From contig CM030364.1 in assembly GCA_017893485.1 (NCBI GenBank), forward strand, positions 41,782,109 through 41,846,108: 64,000 nt of DNA, read 5' to 3'. A model generated the notes under the pieces. That model was given only the letters and a program-made list of their open reading frames with translations, had not been told where the DNA came from and ran no database searches. A program made the translations under genes and the position numbers. The DNA is from Hemerocallis citrina. Taxonomy: Eukaryota > Streptophyta > Magnoliopsida > Asparagales > Asphodelaceae. Positions 34,190 through 45,266 of this stretch are shown here, in pieces. The stretch's first letter is position 1. Every line of letters begins with the position of its first letter.

Positions 34190-34545
34190 GAACTTGTTGC
34201 CGAAGTCCAGGAGATTCTTTTTCTCGCATTTGGACGTCGGTGGACAGAGTGCTCGACACACGTTGCCGAAGTCCAGGAGAGCTTTTTTCTCGCATTTGGA
34301 CGTCGGTTGCAAGAACGCTCGGCACTTGTTGCCGAAGTCCAGGAGAGTTTTTCTCGCATTTGGACGTCAGTGGTAAGAGTGCTCAGCACACATTTTCGAA
34401 GTCCAGGAGAGCTTTTTTCTCGCATTTGGACGTCGGTGGCAAGAACGCTCGGCACTTGTTGCCGAAGTCTAGGAGAGTTTTTTCTCGCATTTGGACGTCG
34501 GTGGTAAGAGTGCTCGGTGAGAGGTGCCGAGGGCCAAGGAGGCCT
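34190..34545. repeat. Tandem repeat, period about 65 bp
   Basis: CTCGCATTTGGACGTC starts units at 34223, 34289, 34353, 34419 and 34484. Two unit types alternate (TTGTTGCCGAAGTCC and ACACGTTGCCGAAGTCC), which suggests amplification as dimers. Confidence 0.9.
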
Positions 34546-34739
34546 CGGTGTAGCTGTATTGTAACGACGTTCCCAGTGCTATGGAGGTCAGATTGGGGCA
34601 TGTGACCCCTTGTTTCGAAGCTATCTGGAAGATCTACAAGTTCTCTTCAAAAATGAGTTGGAGAATCATCCTTCTTCAAGGTCAAGATAGTCCCGCAACA
34701 TCTTCGCCTTCACGAAGTTAAGAAGAGCTTTACATGACT

Positions 34740-35600
34740 CTAGGGGAGGTCCGTTCTTGGAAGCGAGTTTAGGGAGCATCTTTAAACGAGTTAGGCTCCA
34801 AACTCTTTCAGAAGAAGGCCGCTCGGGAGGCGAGTTTGAGGAGCAACTCTAAGGGAGAGTTGAGCTCCAAACACGATGAGAAGAAGGCCACTCAGGAGGT
34901 GAGCGGAAGGAGCATAGTCAGGCTCTAGGAGAGAGCCGTTTGGGAGACCAGTTTGAGGAGCAACTTTAGGGGAGAGTTGAGCTCCGAACTTGTTGAGAAG
35001 ACGGCCACTCGGGAGGCGAGCGGAGCGAAGAGCTTGGCTCTAGGAGAAAACCGTTTGGGAGACAAGTTTGAGGAGCAACTCTAAGGGAGAGTTGTGCTCC
35101 GAACTCGTTGAGAAGAGGTCCGTTCTGGAGGCGAGCGGAGCGAAGAGTCTCATTAGGCTCTAGGAGAGAGCCGTTTAGGAGACAAGTTTGAGGAGCAACT
35201 CTAGGAGAGAGTTGTTCTCTGAACTCGTTGAGAAGAGGTCCGCTCTGGAGGCGAGCGGAGCGAAGAGCATCACTAGGCCCTAGGAGAGCCATTTGGGAGA
35301 CAAGTTTGAGGAGCAACTCTAAGGGAGAGTTGAGCTCCGAACTTGTTGAGAAGAAGGCCGCTCGGGAGGTGACCGGAGCGAAGAGCTTGGCTTTAGGAGA
35401 GAGCCATTTGGGAGACAAGTTTGAGGAGCAACTCTAGGAGAGAGTTGTGCTCCGAACTCGTTGAAAAGAGGTCCGCTCTGGAGGCGAGCGGAGCGACGAG
35501 CTTGACCAGGCTCTAGGAGGGAGCCGTTTGGGAGACAAGTTTGAGGAGAAACTCTAGGGGAGAGTTGAGCTCCGAACTTATTGTTTAAAAGAGTTTCAAC
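34740..35600. repeat. Tandem repeat, period about 119 bp
   Basis: About seven units share GGAGACAAGTTTGAGGAGC, near 34950, 35067, 35187, 35305, 35420 and 35540, with a GAGGCGAGCGGAGCGAAGAG block between them. Tandem arrays near the 3' end are common in Tat-type elements. Confidence 0.9.
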
Positions 35601-36052
35601 AGTTGTGGGAGCAATTTCGAATGGTGAGCTACTTCGTATTCGCTCATTCGCAAGTAGCTAAAGCGACATCGAACCAACCGTTGGACTCCGAACTTGTTGT
35701 TAAGAGAGTTAACGAGTTGTAGGAGCAATTCTGAATGGTGAGCTACCCTGCACTTGCTTGTTTGCAAGCGGCTAAAGCAACGTCGATCCAAGTGTTGGAC
35801 TCCAAACTCGTCTTTTGAGCTTAGTAAGTTGTGAGAGCAACCCTGTAGGACAAGCTAGACTCCAAACTTATCATTTAACGGGTCGTAGATGCGACCCATA
35901 GAGATAGAAATGAGGCAAATGCAATAATTTTTAACAGAAAAATGCTAAGTTTTATTGAAACAAACTAAGTGGCCACTTCAATAGGGTGAGCCATTATTAC
36001 ATGCTTTTGGCCGTGTTACAAGCATCGGCCTTGTTGAAAACTGAATCTACTT

Positions 36053-37157
36053 CTACGATAGGGTGAAGGCCTCTTGGGAGGAGTTTGATTCTCCTCCCAT
36101 TGGACCTCCATGGATAAGGTGGAGGACGGCCCCAGGTTCGGAATCTTGGAACTCAGCGGGCCTCTCTGTTCGCTTGTAGGCTCCTCGGGGTGGAAGATCG
36201 ACCCCGTCTTTTAGGAAAAACTTGGTCAGGCATCCCCATTGTAAAAGCTCTTCGATCTCCTTTTTGAGAGCCCAATAATCATCTGTGCCGTGGCCGTGGT
36301 CCCTATGAAAGTTGCACCACTTATCCTTGTTTCTTTTCTTGCCAGGGATATTCATTCTAGGGGGAGCACGGAGTAGCCCTTCCTTATCCACCTCCATAAG
36401 AACTGCTGATATACTAGCATTGAGGGGGGGTGAACTTCTCAAAACAAGGAGCTGGGCGGCGTTGGCCATTGTCGTCCCTCTGGAATTTCTATGACCCTTC
36501 TTCGGTTGTATTCTTCCGTTTGTTCCCAGAAGATGATTCCTTGAGAGTGGGGGGATTAAGAGCCTCTTTCACTCAGATGTACTTTTCACTCCTAAGCATG
36601 AGTTTAGAGAAGTCCCAAGGAGGCTTCTTGGCAAGGGACGCCTTGAGGTCGGCGTTAGTGATGTTGTACCCGAATACCGCCGATGCTACTGATTGGTTAA
36701 GGGAGGCAATAGACCGGGCGTCGGCGGTAAAGCACCGAACGTAATCTCTTAGGTTTTCACCCTTTCTTTGGCTGAGGGTCACCAAAGATGCACTTGTTTT
36801 CTCGGCCCGGCGGCTACTCACAACATGAGTAAGGAAGAGCCTTTCGAACTGGTCAAAGGAGAAGATGGAGGCTCGGGCGAGTCGAGAGTATCATTCTCTC
36901 GCAGGCCCCTTCAGCATGGCAGGAAAGGTTTTGCAAAGGAGTACATCCGAAGCCTGGTTGATCATCGTGAGAGTTTTAAAACTCTCGATGTGGTCGGCAA
37001 GGTCCGACTCCCCATTGTATGACTCAAAGTTAGGGGGCTTGAAGTTTTCTGGGATCGGGGCTTCCATGATGGTTCGGGAGAACGGAGGCTTGCTCGGGCG
37101 GAAATTCCTCGCCCGTTGTTCCTCTTCTCTGTCAAGTCGGCCAAGGCGCCTCTCCAT
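36053..37157 (-). pseudogene. Gypsy (Tat-like) gag, broken into three frames
   Basis: N-terminal piece 37157-36891: MERRLGRLDREEEQRARNF, PPFSRTIMEAPIPENFKPPN, AMLKGPARE. Middle piece 36821-36573: KTSASLVTLSQRKGENLRDY and VRCFTADARSIASL. C-terminal piece 36469-36053: KRNKDKWCNFHRDHGHGTDD and YWALKKEIEELLQWG. The order and motifs match the gag of the Tat elements in this window. Frameshifts separate the pieces. It ends with the GGPMGGESN segment, after which the protease should follow but does not. Confidence 0.8.
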
Positions 37158-37916
37158 CTCATGGAGACGGCGGTAGACTGAGTCTTCCCTTCGGTTATAT
37201 CTTGCCGAGCCCCGAGACTCTTTCCCATGCAGAAGGGGACTAGGAGTGCGGTTGTGATGGCTTGGGGTAGGTTGAGGACTGGACGCCCGTTGCTCGTGGT
37301 TGGGAGCGACATTGAAGGACCGTAGAACGGCTTCTTGAAAATCCTGGAACTCCGTCCTTGTAACTGGTGCCCCTCCAGCTTGGCGGTCCCTATGTGTGGC
37401 TTGGCTTACTGGAGTAGACTTCTTCGCCGACGACGTGGAGGGGACTCTCTTCGCCTCCTCGGGGGAGGGGATCTTCTAGTCCTTAGTCTGCGGAAGGTCC
37501 AGACTCTCGAGACCCCTGGGTGCTCAGGTTGATGGACTCCCTCAAGGGCTCGCCATCCATTCAAGCGAGTTCGGAGGTCGACCCTCTGTTGGCAGTTGAC
37601 AATCACTTGACGGAGATCCTGCTCGGGAGGACTTTGAGAAGCCATAGAGTCAACTGAAGGATTGTGGACCAAGACGTGGTCATGAAGAGGATGTTACTTT
37701 GGACGACTCCAACGAGAGCCCCCCTGGGCAGCCCCCCGAGATCCTGGAGGGGCATGTTGAGGAGGAGGCTGTTGAGGAAGAACATCTTGAACTGGAGGAG
37801 GAGGAGGAGGAAGAGGAGTGGCTATTCGGCTGGAGACCGCTACCTTCCCCTTCTCTTTCGGATGCATAGTTTGAAACTACTTCCACTGATAAAGTAAGGT
37901 TGGATTGCTTTATCAT

Positions 37917-37935
37917 TTTCCACAGACGGTGCCAA
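37917..37935 (-). other. Primer-binding site of the gag-only element
   Basis: Minus-strand TTGGCACCGTCTGTGGAAA two bases inside the 5' LTR, the same type as in the Tat elements but with GCACC instead of GTGCC. Confidence 0.7.
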
Positions 37936-37937
37936 TC

Positions 37938-38543
37938 TGTTGCTGCTGATTTCAGGTGTGGGAGCAAACTGATGAATTTGTGAGTTCTTTGGGGAAAAAA
38001 GTAAAGTGAATTGACCTTCAACAACGTGTTGATTTGTTCCGTGTCGCTACCACGAACCTGCACAAAGTTCGATACACTGGGATGGATCCCGGCGACGAAC
38101 CCTCCGACGCTCTTGTCAGTAATCTCAAAGATTAAGAAAGAGCTTTAGGTAGGAAAAGATTGATTACCTTGTTACAGTGGAGGGAGAGGGGTATTTACAG
38201 TCGCCTTAGGGACCCGTTTCGAGATAAAGATAAATGTCTACTTTCCGGTGTTGATGGATAAGCTGGGGAGTTTAAATTCGTTTCATGATAAGAATGGTTA
38301 AAACTGCCTCTTAGGGATAATCACGAACTTGAATTACTCTTTATCCTTCTGAACTTGTTTGTAACGGGTTGACACCCATATCTAATAGGACAGATCAGTT
38401 TATGGGTTATTGGGCTTTGAAGAAGAGACCCAATTCCTATTTCGGACCCGTTTGTAGGTGAAATTACCGTTTTACCGCTGAGAGCTTTAAGATTCGTGCC
38501 CGATTTGAACAGTCCCGATTTAGTCGTATTTTTAGCCATATCA
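37938..38543 (-). repeat. 5' LTR of the gag-only element
   Basis: Minus strand starts TGATATGGCTAAAAATACG and ends CAGCAACA. Its TATA box is mutated to TGTAAATA (about 38192-38199), whereas the 3' LTR keeps TATAAATA. Confidence 0.8.
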
Positions 38544-38696
38544 CACGTCTTAATAAATATAGTTTTTTAAAATTAAAAAATCAGAAGTAGTCTGGGTTTG
38601 AACCTAAGACCACCTTTATAATAGTTATGCACGTGCATTGCACACGTTGATAGATTGACAAATGACACAAAGGCTTTCTCCCATTATAATATTAGA
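38544..38696 (-). mobile_element. Helitron truncated by the gag-only element
   Basis: Minus strand begins TCTAATATTATAATGGGAG, same subfamily as 20907-21091. It runs to AAGACGTG, the left arm of the terminal hairpin, where the LTR interrupts it. The missing hairpin arm and CTAG were not found at 31510. Confidence 0.65.
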
Positions 38697-38873
38697 GATT
38701 AGAGATGAAGTATTATGAAGGACTATAGATGCCTATTTTAGGATTCAACATTGAGAAATATAACCAAAACCGGGTTAAACTACACTAACAAATTCCTTCT
38801 TATTTTCCTTTCCGTTTTTTCAGAACTTTTTTGCCAATTGATGAGGCTCTGTTTCCGTTAAAGAAAATATGAC

Positions 38874-39002
38874 TCAGTGTTTCACATATTCTTCCTCACA
38901 GTGCTTCGAGTATTGATCAGAATCCATCAATGAATCCAACTCGCCAGCATTGCTCATCTCAACCTTCATAATCCATCTTTGGTCGTACAGGCCAGCATTG
39001 AC
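38874..39002 (-). pseudogene. GCSH: Last coding exon of the H-protein gene
   Basis: 129 bp, phase 0, 42 codons plus TGA. It reads VNAGLYDQRWIMKVEMSNAG, ELDSLMDSDQYSKHCEEE and a short tail. This is the standard C-terminus of plant H proteins, where W-I-.-KV.. SNAGEL and LMDS..Y..(F/H)CEEE are conserved. It is intact by itself. About 180 bp of probable 3' UTR follow before a Helitron. Confidence 0.82.
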
Positions 39003-39789
39003 CTGGTTCAAAAGAACAAGAATATGAAAAAACTAGTTAATATAAGACATTTGAGAACTGAAATAAATATGATAGTATTATGAAATGCATGATGTTCACA
39101 TAGATTGAGATCAGCAAAAACTACACTTTCATAAAATAACAAGTGACTTCATACTTCTATCAACAGTAGCTAATTGATTCAACAATATTAACTAATGCAT
39201 ATCATAGCATATATGGTTATCTGTTTGGACGTGTCAACTTATACCATTGTTCATATCTAATCTCATAATAGCATATATATATATATGGTTGTCTGTTGAC
39301 ATGTCAAATTTACCATTGTTATATCGAATCTCATACTCTAAACAGAGAGAAAGCAAATATCCATATATACGAAAATTGAAAGTATGGACTTAATTTGAAT
39401 ACTGATTTACATTCCTAGTGTTGAGGATACAATCAATCAAGTATCAGTTCTGATGATTGAATTAGGGCAAGTGTAAGGATTCAGAACCTTCAATGATGGA
39501 AGGGCACGAAAAACTTTAGACTTGCTATCTAAAAATTTCTTATGAGGCTAAAATCAATGAAAGCTTGGATTGAATAAATCAATCAAATGTAAATAAAAGA
39601 CAAATTATTCCCTAAAAGATGTGCGATTGAGCTTTGTCCGAGGGATCAAAGAAATATGCAGAACCCAAAATAGAATAGACAAAGCACTATAAAATGCATG
39701 GTAGGAGCGAAATATAGCATGATAGACAAACTCGTGCATACTATACGAGAGAATCAATATTCATAGAAACAAGACAAACTCATTCATTA
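39003..39789 (-). other. Original intron sequence of the H-protein gene
   Basis: AT-rich intron between the last exon's acceptor and the Tat element. No repeats with defined ends, no ORF of note. Confidence 0.6.
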
Positions 39790-39794
39790 TATAT

Positions 39795-40300
39795 TGATGC
39801 TATTTGTTTTGGGGGTGTGGGGGCAACAGGTGTGGGTTCTTATAATTTGTGTAGCAGAAGATGTGGTACTGGCGTTGATCCGATCCTTGGCCGTAGGACC
39901 GGCTTGGGAGTAGCAGGAGAGAGGTAGAGGCCGGGTGCTCGGCTCAGATCTTTGAGGCTCGGCTCGGTCTTTTGTACCTGCACACTGCCTAGAAATACCG
40001 GGAAAAGTCTCGGCGACAGACCCTCCGACGATCTAGTCAGTTAATGAGAAAGCAACAGTAGCTAGGGTTCAGGTGGAAAAAAGTTTATTACCTTGGGCAG
40101 GGGGGGGGGGGGAGAGGGGTCTGATATTTATAGGTAGGGATAAACGGGTCTGGGACCCTAACGGGCCGGGTTGGACCCGTTTGCCTGTGGGCCTGAGTTG
40201 GCAGAAGCCCGTTGGACTTCAGTTGACCGCTGATCATGGAGGAGTGGAATTTGAGGGGATCTGATGGCCCTGATGGGGCCACGTCATCTACACCATATCA
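39795..40300 (-). repeat. 3' LTR of Tat element 2
   Basis: 506 bp. On the plus strand it begins TGATGCTATTTG and ends ACCATATCA. It has a TATA box (minus TATAAATA) at 40125-40132 and a 13-G run that is shorter in the 5' LTR. Confidence 0.85.
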
Positions 40301-40479
40301 GGAGCCCCATACTCCTGGAGGGCTATGTAAGCCAGCCGTGGAGGAATAGTTTGTCTCTGTAAGAAGAGTGGAGCGGTGTGTTTGGCGAATATGATTTGCA
40401 GTTTTTTGGAGAGGCAAGTGGAGTAGGACGAAGGAGATCCCCTGGAGAAAAAAGGACGCCGAGGGTTAAGTGCCAAGGG

Positions 40480-41961
40480 TCGGGGGCCGAGCGTCGAGCA
40501 TCGAGCCCTGGCTTGTGACAGAGCTAGGAATTAGCTTGGAGATCATGATGGGCGTTCGAGGGATGAGCGTCGACAGTCGAACCTCCATGCTCGTGTGACG
40601 AGTGTCGAGCCAGTGCCGAGAGTTGACCCCCCTACTCGTGAGAAATCTAGGGAGTGGCTTGAGGTCACTGCCGAGCGTCGAGCCCGTATATCTTGTGAGG
40701 AAGCTAGGGCATGGCTCGAGGTCACTGCCGAACGTCAAGCCTCCCTGCTTGTGTGAGAGCTAGGGGGTGGCTCGAGGTCACTGCCGAGTGTCGAGCCCAT
40801 ATAGCTTGTGATAAAGCTAGGGCGTGGCTCGGGGTCAATTCCGAGCGTCGAGCCCCCCTGCTTGTGAGGAAGCTAGGGTGTGGCTCAAGGTCAATACCGA
40901 GCATCGAGCCCTCTACTTGTGAGAAAGCTAGGGTGTGGCTCGAGGTCATGGCCGAGCATCGAGCCCCCTACTTGTGTGAAAGCTACGGTGTGGCCCGATG
41001 TCAATGCCGAGCGTCGAGCCCCCCTGCTTGTGAGAAAGCTAGGGTGTGGCTCGAGGTCACTGCCGAGCGTCGAGCCCCCCTGCTTGTCTGAAAGCTAGGG
41101 TGTGGCTCGAGGTCACTGCCGAGAGTCGAGCCCATATAGCTTATGAGAAAGCTAGGGTGTGGCTCGAGGTCAATGCCGAGTGTCAAGCCCCCCTGCTTGT
41201 GTGGAAGCTAGGGCGTGGCTCGAGGTCAATGCCGAGCGTCGAGCCCCCCTGCTTGTAAGAAAGCTAGGGTGTGGCTCGAGGTCACTATCGAGCGTCGAGC
41301 CCCCCCCCCCCCTTATGAAAGTTAGGGTGCAGCTCGAGGTCACTGCCGAGCATCGAGCCCATACAGTTTGTAAGAAAGCTAGGGCGTGGCTCGAGGTAAA
41401 TGCCGAGCGTCGAGCCTCCCCCCTACTTGTGTGAAAGCTAGGGTGTGGCTCGAGGTCACTGCCGAGCGTCGAGCCCCCCTGCTTGTATGAAAGCTAAGGT
41501 GTGGCTCGAGGTTACTACCGAGCGTCGAGCCCATATAGCTTGTGAGAAAGCTAGGGGGCGGCTCAAGGTCAATGCCGAGCGTCAAGCCCCCTGCTTGTGA
41601 GAAAGCTAGGGTGTGGCTCGAGGTCACTGCCGAGCGTCGAGCCCCTCTGTTTGTGTGAAAGCTAGGGTGTGGCTCGAGGTCACTGCCGAGCGTCGAGCAC
41701 CACCTGCTTGTGTGAAAGCTAGGGTGTGGCTCGAGGTCACTGCCGAGCGTCTAGCCCATATAGCTTGCGAGAAAGCTAGGGTGTGGCTCGAGGTCATTGC
41801 CGAGCGTCGAGCCCCCCTACTTGTGTGGAAGCTAGGGCGCAGCTCGAGGTCAATGCCAAGCGTCGAGTCCCCCTACTTGTGAGAAAGCTAGAGTGTGGCT
41901 CGAGGTCACCGCCGAGCATCGAGCCCCTCCTGCCTGTGTGAAAGCTAGGGTGTGTCTCATG
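40480..41961. repeat. 57-bp tandem repeat array, part 1
   Basis: About 25 units of AGCTAGGGTGTGGCTCGAGG, TCACTGCCGAGCGTCGAGCC and a variable CCCCTGCTTGTGTGAA part. Variant ends (CATATAGCTTGTGAGAA) recur every few units, which suggests higher-order amplification. It lies between the 3' LTR and the antisense gene. Confidence 0.93.
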
Positions 41962-41966
41962 GTCAC

Positions 41967-42736
41967 TGTAACACCCTGTAGTTTTCAAAAGTATATATAT
42001 ATATATATATATATATAAACATATGTTGAAAAAGATGTGTAGTGGCTGTTTGATTATATCTTTACTATTCTAATGGGAGAGTTGGAGTTTGTAACAAACA
42101 AACCCTAACTTTGTAACTATATAAACACGTATAATACACGTCTAAACTATATCCAACAACTATAAATGTGCACCGCACGTGTAGCCCAAATCAAAACATT
42201 CAAATATAAACTATTTTTTTTATTCAATATATATATTCATTTAATTTGATGACTTTACCTTTTTTTAGACGTGCATCGCACGTACATTATACTAGTAATA
42301 TATGCATGGATTGGTATTAATATATGGCTGGTTGTATGAATATAATGCATGGTGAATAAATGAAATGCATGGAATGTGGAGGGTCCCATAGGATTACTAG
42401 CACGCAGCAGATTGTGTATCTGCTGTTGATTTGCTTTGACGAAGTCAAAGGCCACCATGACGAGGCCATATTTCCATGGGGCCCACCATTCTATTATGAA
42501 TACATAGTTTCGGCTGTGTTTCTCTCTCCGAGAGAAGGAGAGGTATGGGAATATGTCCCATATCGGTTAAAATAAAAGATTAATATAACTATAAATAATA
42601 TAGCCTATGATTAAGAGTCACCAATCCGGTTAACCACCTTTTGAGAGGCAGCCTGTGGTGGGCAGTTGTACAACATAGTATCTAATTTGTCTTATAAATT
42701 GTATAAATTGTCTGAGCTAGGGGCAGGGGCATTACA
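41967..42736 (+). repeat. 5' LTR of the TRIM-like element
   Basis: 770 bp including a 237-bp Helitron; about 530 bp without it. Confidence 0.8.
42059..42295 (+). mobile_element. Helitron in the TRIM 5' LTR, with empty site in the 3' LTR
   Basis: Starts TCTTTACTATTCTAATGGG after A, ends with perfect hairpin ACGTGC-atc-GCACGT (42269-42283) and CTAG (42292-42295) before T. The sister LTR at about 44155 reads TTATA directly joined to TAAATATATGC, which is the unoccupied target. Confidence 0.85.
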
Positions 42737-42738
42737 AA

Positions 42739-42750
42739 TGGTATCAGAGC
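42739..42750 (+). other. Primer-binding site of the TRIM-like element
   Basis: TGGTATCAGAGC (initiator Met tRNA), two bases after the 5' LTR end. Confidence 0.88.
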
Positions 42751-43118
42751 CGACTTTCGACACCGGGGTGTGGAGCATGTATGTATAGTCGGGCGGTGTA
42801 CTCCGGGACTATAGACCCAGTCGGGCGGTGTACTCCGGAATTGTGGTCAGCCTCAATTAAATCCGGGACTGTTATTGATCGGGCGGTGTACTCCGGGATC
42901 ATAATTAGTCGGGCAGATAGGAGGGCGGCTCAATTCAATCTGGGATTATGATTGATCGGGCGATGTACTACAGGATCATGAATAATCGGGCAGAAAGAAG
43001 AGCAAATGCTTCACAACTGCTACAAAGGAGATCCTGCACTAGATTGTGCATGCCCGTGCTCAGCGAGGACGCTGATTTCTGAAGGGGGAATGTGTGTAAC
43101 ACCCCATAGTTTTCAAAA

Positions 43119-43190
<72 letters not shown>

Positions 43191-43192
<2 letters not shown>

Positions 43193-43556
43193 AAAGCTTC
43201 GGTTGTGCACTCCTCTAGTGCACACGACATGTGCACTAGGCCTTCGGGCATTCATATCGACGATCCGAACCGTTCACATTGATCTACACATCTAAATTAG
43301 TATAAATATGTAAAATCAAATCATTTGAAATTCATTTGCCCATCCATTGTGTGACTATTAAAAACAATGATTTTCAGCCATACAATTTTGTAACACTTCA
43401 ATGGATGGGCAAATGAATTTCAAATAATTTGATTTTACATATTTAGACTAATTTAGATGTGTAGATCAATGTGAACGGTTCGGATCGTCGATATGAACGC
43501 CCGAAGGCCTAGTGCACACGCCGTGTGCACTAAAGGTAGTGCACAACCGAAGCTTT

Positions 43557-43558
<2 letters not shown>
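43191..43558. mobile_element. Foldback MITE A
   Basis: 368 bp, almost wholly palindromic: GGAAAGCTTCGGTTGTGCAC at one end and its complement at the other. Arms exceed 150 bp. It is inserted in a TA tract, consistent with a TA target duplication. The transcript would form a long hairpin. Confidence 0.8.
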
Positions 43559-43629
<71 letters not shown>

Positions 43630-43696
43630 CCAATCCATGCATATATTATATAATCAAACAGCCACTATACATCTTTTTCAACATATGTTTATATAT

Positions 43697-44054
43697 AGAG
43701 TCCCCTTCGGTTGCACACTACTTTTGGTGAGCACTCCGTGAGCACTCACGAACTAGAGACCCTATAAAAAATCTGAACCGCTCATATTGTTCTATATGTC
43801 TTAGATAGCCTAACAATAAAAAATCAAGTAATTTGAAGTTCATTTGCCCATCCATCAAGCTGTTAGAATTTTCAGCCATACAATTTTGTGATGATGTAAA
43901 TCATGGGCAAATGAACTTCAAATTACTTGATTTTTTATTGTTAGGCTATCTAAGGCATATAGAACAATATGAGCGGTTCAGATTTTTCATAGGATCTCTA
44001 GTTCGTAAGTTCTCACGGAGTGCTCACCAAAGTAGTGTGCAACCGAAGATTTCT

Positions 44055-44056
<2 letters not shown>
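43697..44056. mobile_element. Foldback MITE B
   Basis: About 360 bp, near-complete inverted repeat with ends CCCTTCGGTTGCACACTAC and (complement) ATCTTCGGTTGCACACTAC. The CTTCGGTTG(T/C) start is shared with MITE A, so both belong to one group. Confidence 0.75.
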
Positions 44057-44117
<61 letters not shown>

Positions 44118-44596
44118 ATATGTTGAAAAAGATGTATAGTGGCTGTTTGATTATATAAATATATGCATGGATTGGTATTAATATATGGCTGGTTGTATGA
44201 ATATAATGCATGATGAATAAATGGAATGCATGGAATGCGGAGGGCCCCACAGGATTAATAGCACCCAGCCGATTGTGTATGTGCTGTTGATTGGCTTTAA
44301 CAAAGTCAAAGGCCACCATGACGTGGCCATATTTCCATGGGGGCCACCATTCTATTATGAATACATAGTTTTGACTGTGTTTCTCTCTTCGAGAGAAGGA
44401 GGGGTTGGGAATATGTCCCATATCGGTTAAAATACAAGATTAATATAACTATAAATAATATAACCTATGATCACGAGTCACCAATCCGGTTAACCACCTT
44501 TTGAGAGGCATCCTGTGGTGGGCAGTTGTACTACATAGTATCTAATTTGTCTTATAAATTGTATAAATTGTCTGAGCTAGGGGCACGGGCGTTACA

Positions 44597-44930
44597 GTCA
44601 CTGCCGAGTGTCGAGCCCATATAGCTTGTAAGTAATCTACGGCGTGGTTCGAGGTAAATGCCGAGCGTCGAGCCCCCCTGCTTGTGTGAAAGCTAGGGTG
44701 TGGCTCGAGGTCACTGCCGAGCGTCGAGCCCATATAGCTTGTAAGAAAGCTAGGGTGTGGCTCAAGGTAAATGCCGAGCGTCGAGCCCCCCTGCTTGTAT
44801 GAAAGCTAGGATGTGGCTCGAGGTCACTGCCGTGTGTCGAGCCCCCCTGCTTGTGTGCAAGCTAAAGTGTGGCTCGAGGTTACTGCCGAGCGTCGAGACC
44901 ATATAGCTTGTGTGAAAGCTAGGACGTCGC
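44597..44930. repeat. 57-bp tandem repeat array, part 2
   Basis: Six further units that continue the array after the TRIM-like insertion. Confidence 0.92.
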
Positions 44931-45129
44931 ATGTGACGCTGATGTCATGGGGGTGGAATTCGAGGTGTCAAAATCTTATCAGCCGTTAGATCTTGATGAT
45001 CAAGATTGAATCGATCAGGATTCCAACGTAGAATTCGAGGCGTCGAAATCTCATCAGCCGTTAGATGTTGATGATCAAGATTGAACGGTCAGGATTCCAA
45101 CGTGGAATTCGAGGCTTCGTTAGTCACTC

Positions 45130-45136
45130 TATAAAT
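45130..45136 (+). promoter_or_regulatory. TATA box of the antisense gene in Tat element 2
   Basis: TATAAAT, followed by a CT-rich stretch (45138-45185) and the ATG at 45267. It is on the strand opposite to the retroelement's own transcription. Two imperfect ~80-bp direct repeats containing GAATTCGAGG lie just upstream (44950-45115). Confidence 0.5.
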
Positions 45137-45266
45137 CCTCCACCCCCTCTCCATTTCTTCACTTTTCTTTCTCCTTCTAAAAATAGGAGCTTCTCTCTCT
45201 ACCCACCGGTGATGACTTTTCTGTTGATCTCTCCGTTCAAGAAATTCAGGTTAGTACTTTTTTGTT

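Larger units (their letters stand above)
31510..38543 (-). mobile_element. Gag-only Ty3/gypsy element (LARD/TR-GAG type)
   Basis: Minus-strand element with a 606-bp 5' LTR (37938-38543), a primer-binding site, a broken gag and a 3' LTR that lacks its last ~130 bases (31510-31998). All of pol is missing: gag is followed directly by three tandem-repeat regions. Gag resembles that of the Tat elements here, and the LTR start matches the solo LTR at 21974. No TSD is left, because the outer part of the 3' LTR has been lost. The 5' LTR inserted into the 3' hairpin of a Helitron (38544-38696). Confidence 0.75.
41967..44596 (+). mobile_element. TRIM-like non-autonomous LTR element in the repeat array
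   Basis: TSD GTCAC at 41962-41966 and 44597-44601. LTRs 41967-42736 and 43095-44596 start TGTAACACCC and end TTACA. The internal region is only 358 bp (42737-43094): an initiator Met primer site, four or five copies of a TCGGGCGGTGTACTCCGG motif and a purine tract GAAGGGGGAATG. No coding capacity. The LTRs were later enlarged by a Helitron (5' LTR) and two MITEs with TA tracts (3' LTR). Confidence 0.85.
43095..44596 (+). repeat. 3' LTR of the TRIM-like element, enlarged
   Basis: 1502 bp because of two foldback MITEs, three (TA)n tracts (43121-43190, 43559-43625, 44059-44113) and an inverted copy of an LTR segment (43621-43696, reverse complement of about 44111-44184). Confidence 0.8.

Noticed and set aside
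40711..41882. Several open frames of 60-126 codons on both strands
   Set aside because: They arise because the 57-bp repeat length is divisible by three and has no stop; the peptides only repeat the unit.
43006..44421. ORFs with long Tyr-Ile runs
   Set aside because: They are translations of (TA)n microsatellites.
40480..44930. Regular repeats resembling a CRISPR array
   Set aside because: Unit of 57 bp is repeated whole with no unique spacers, within a plant retroelement; it is an ordinary tandem repeat.
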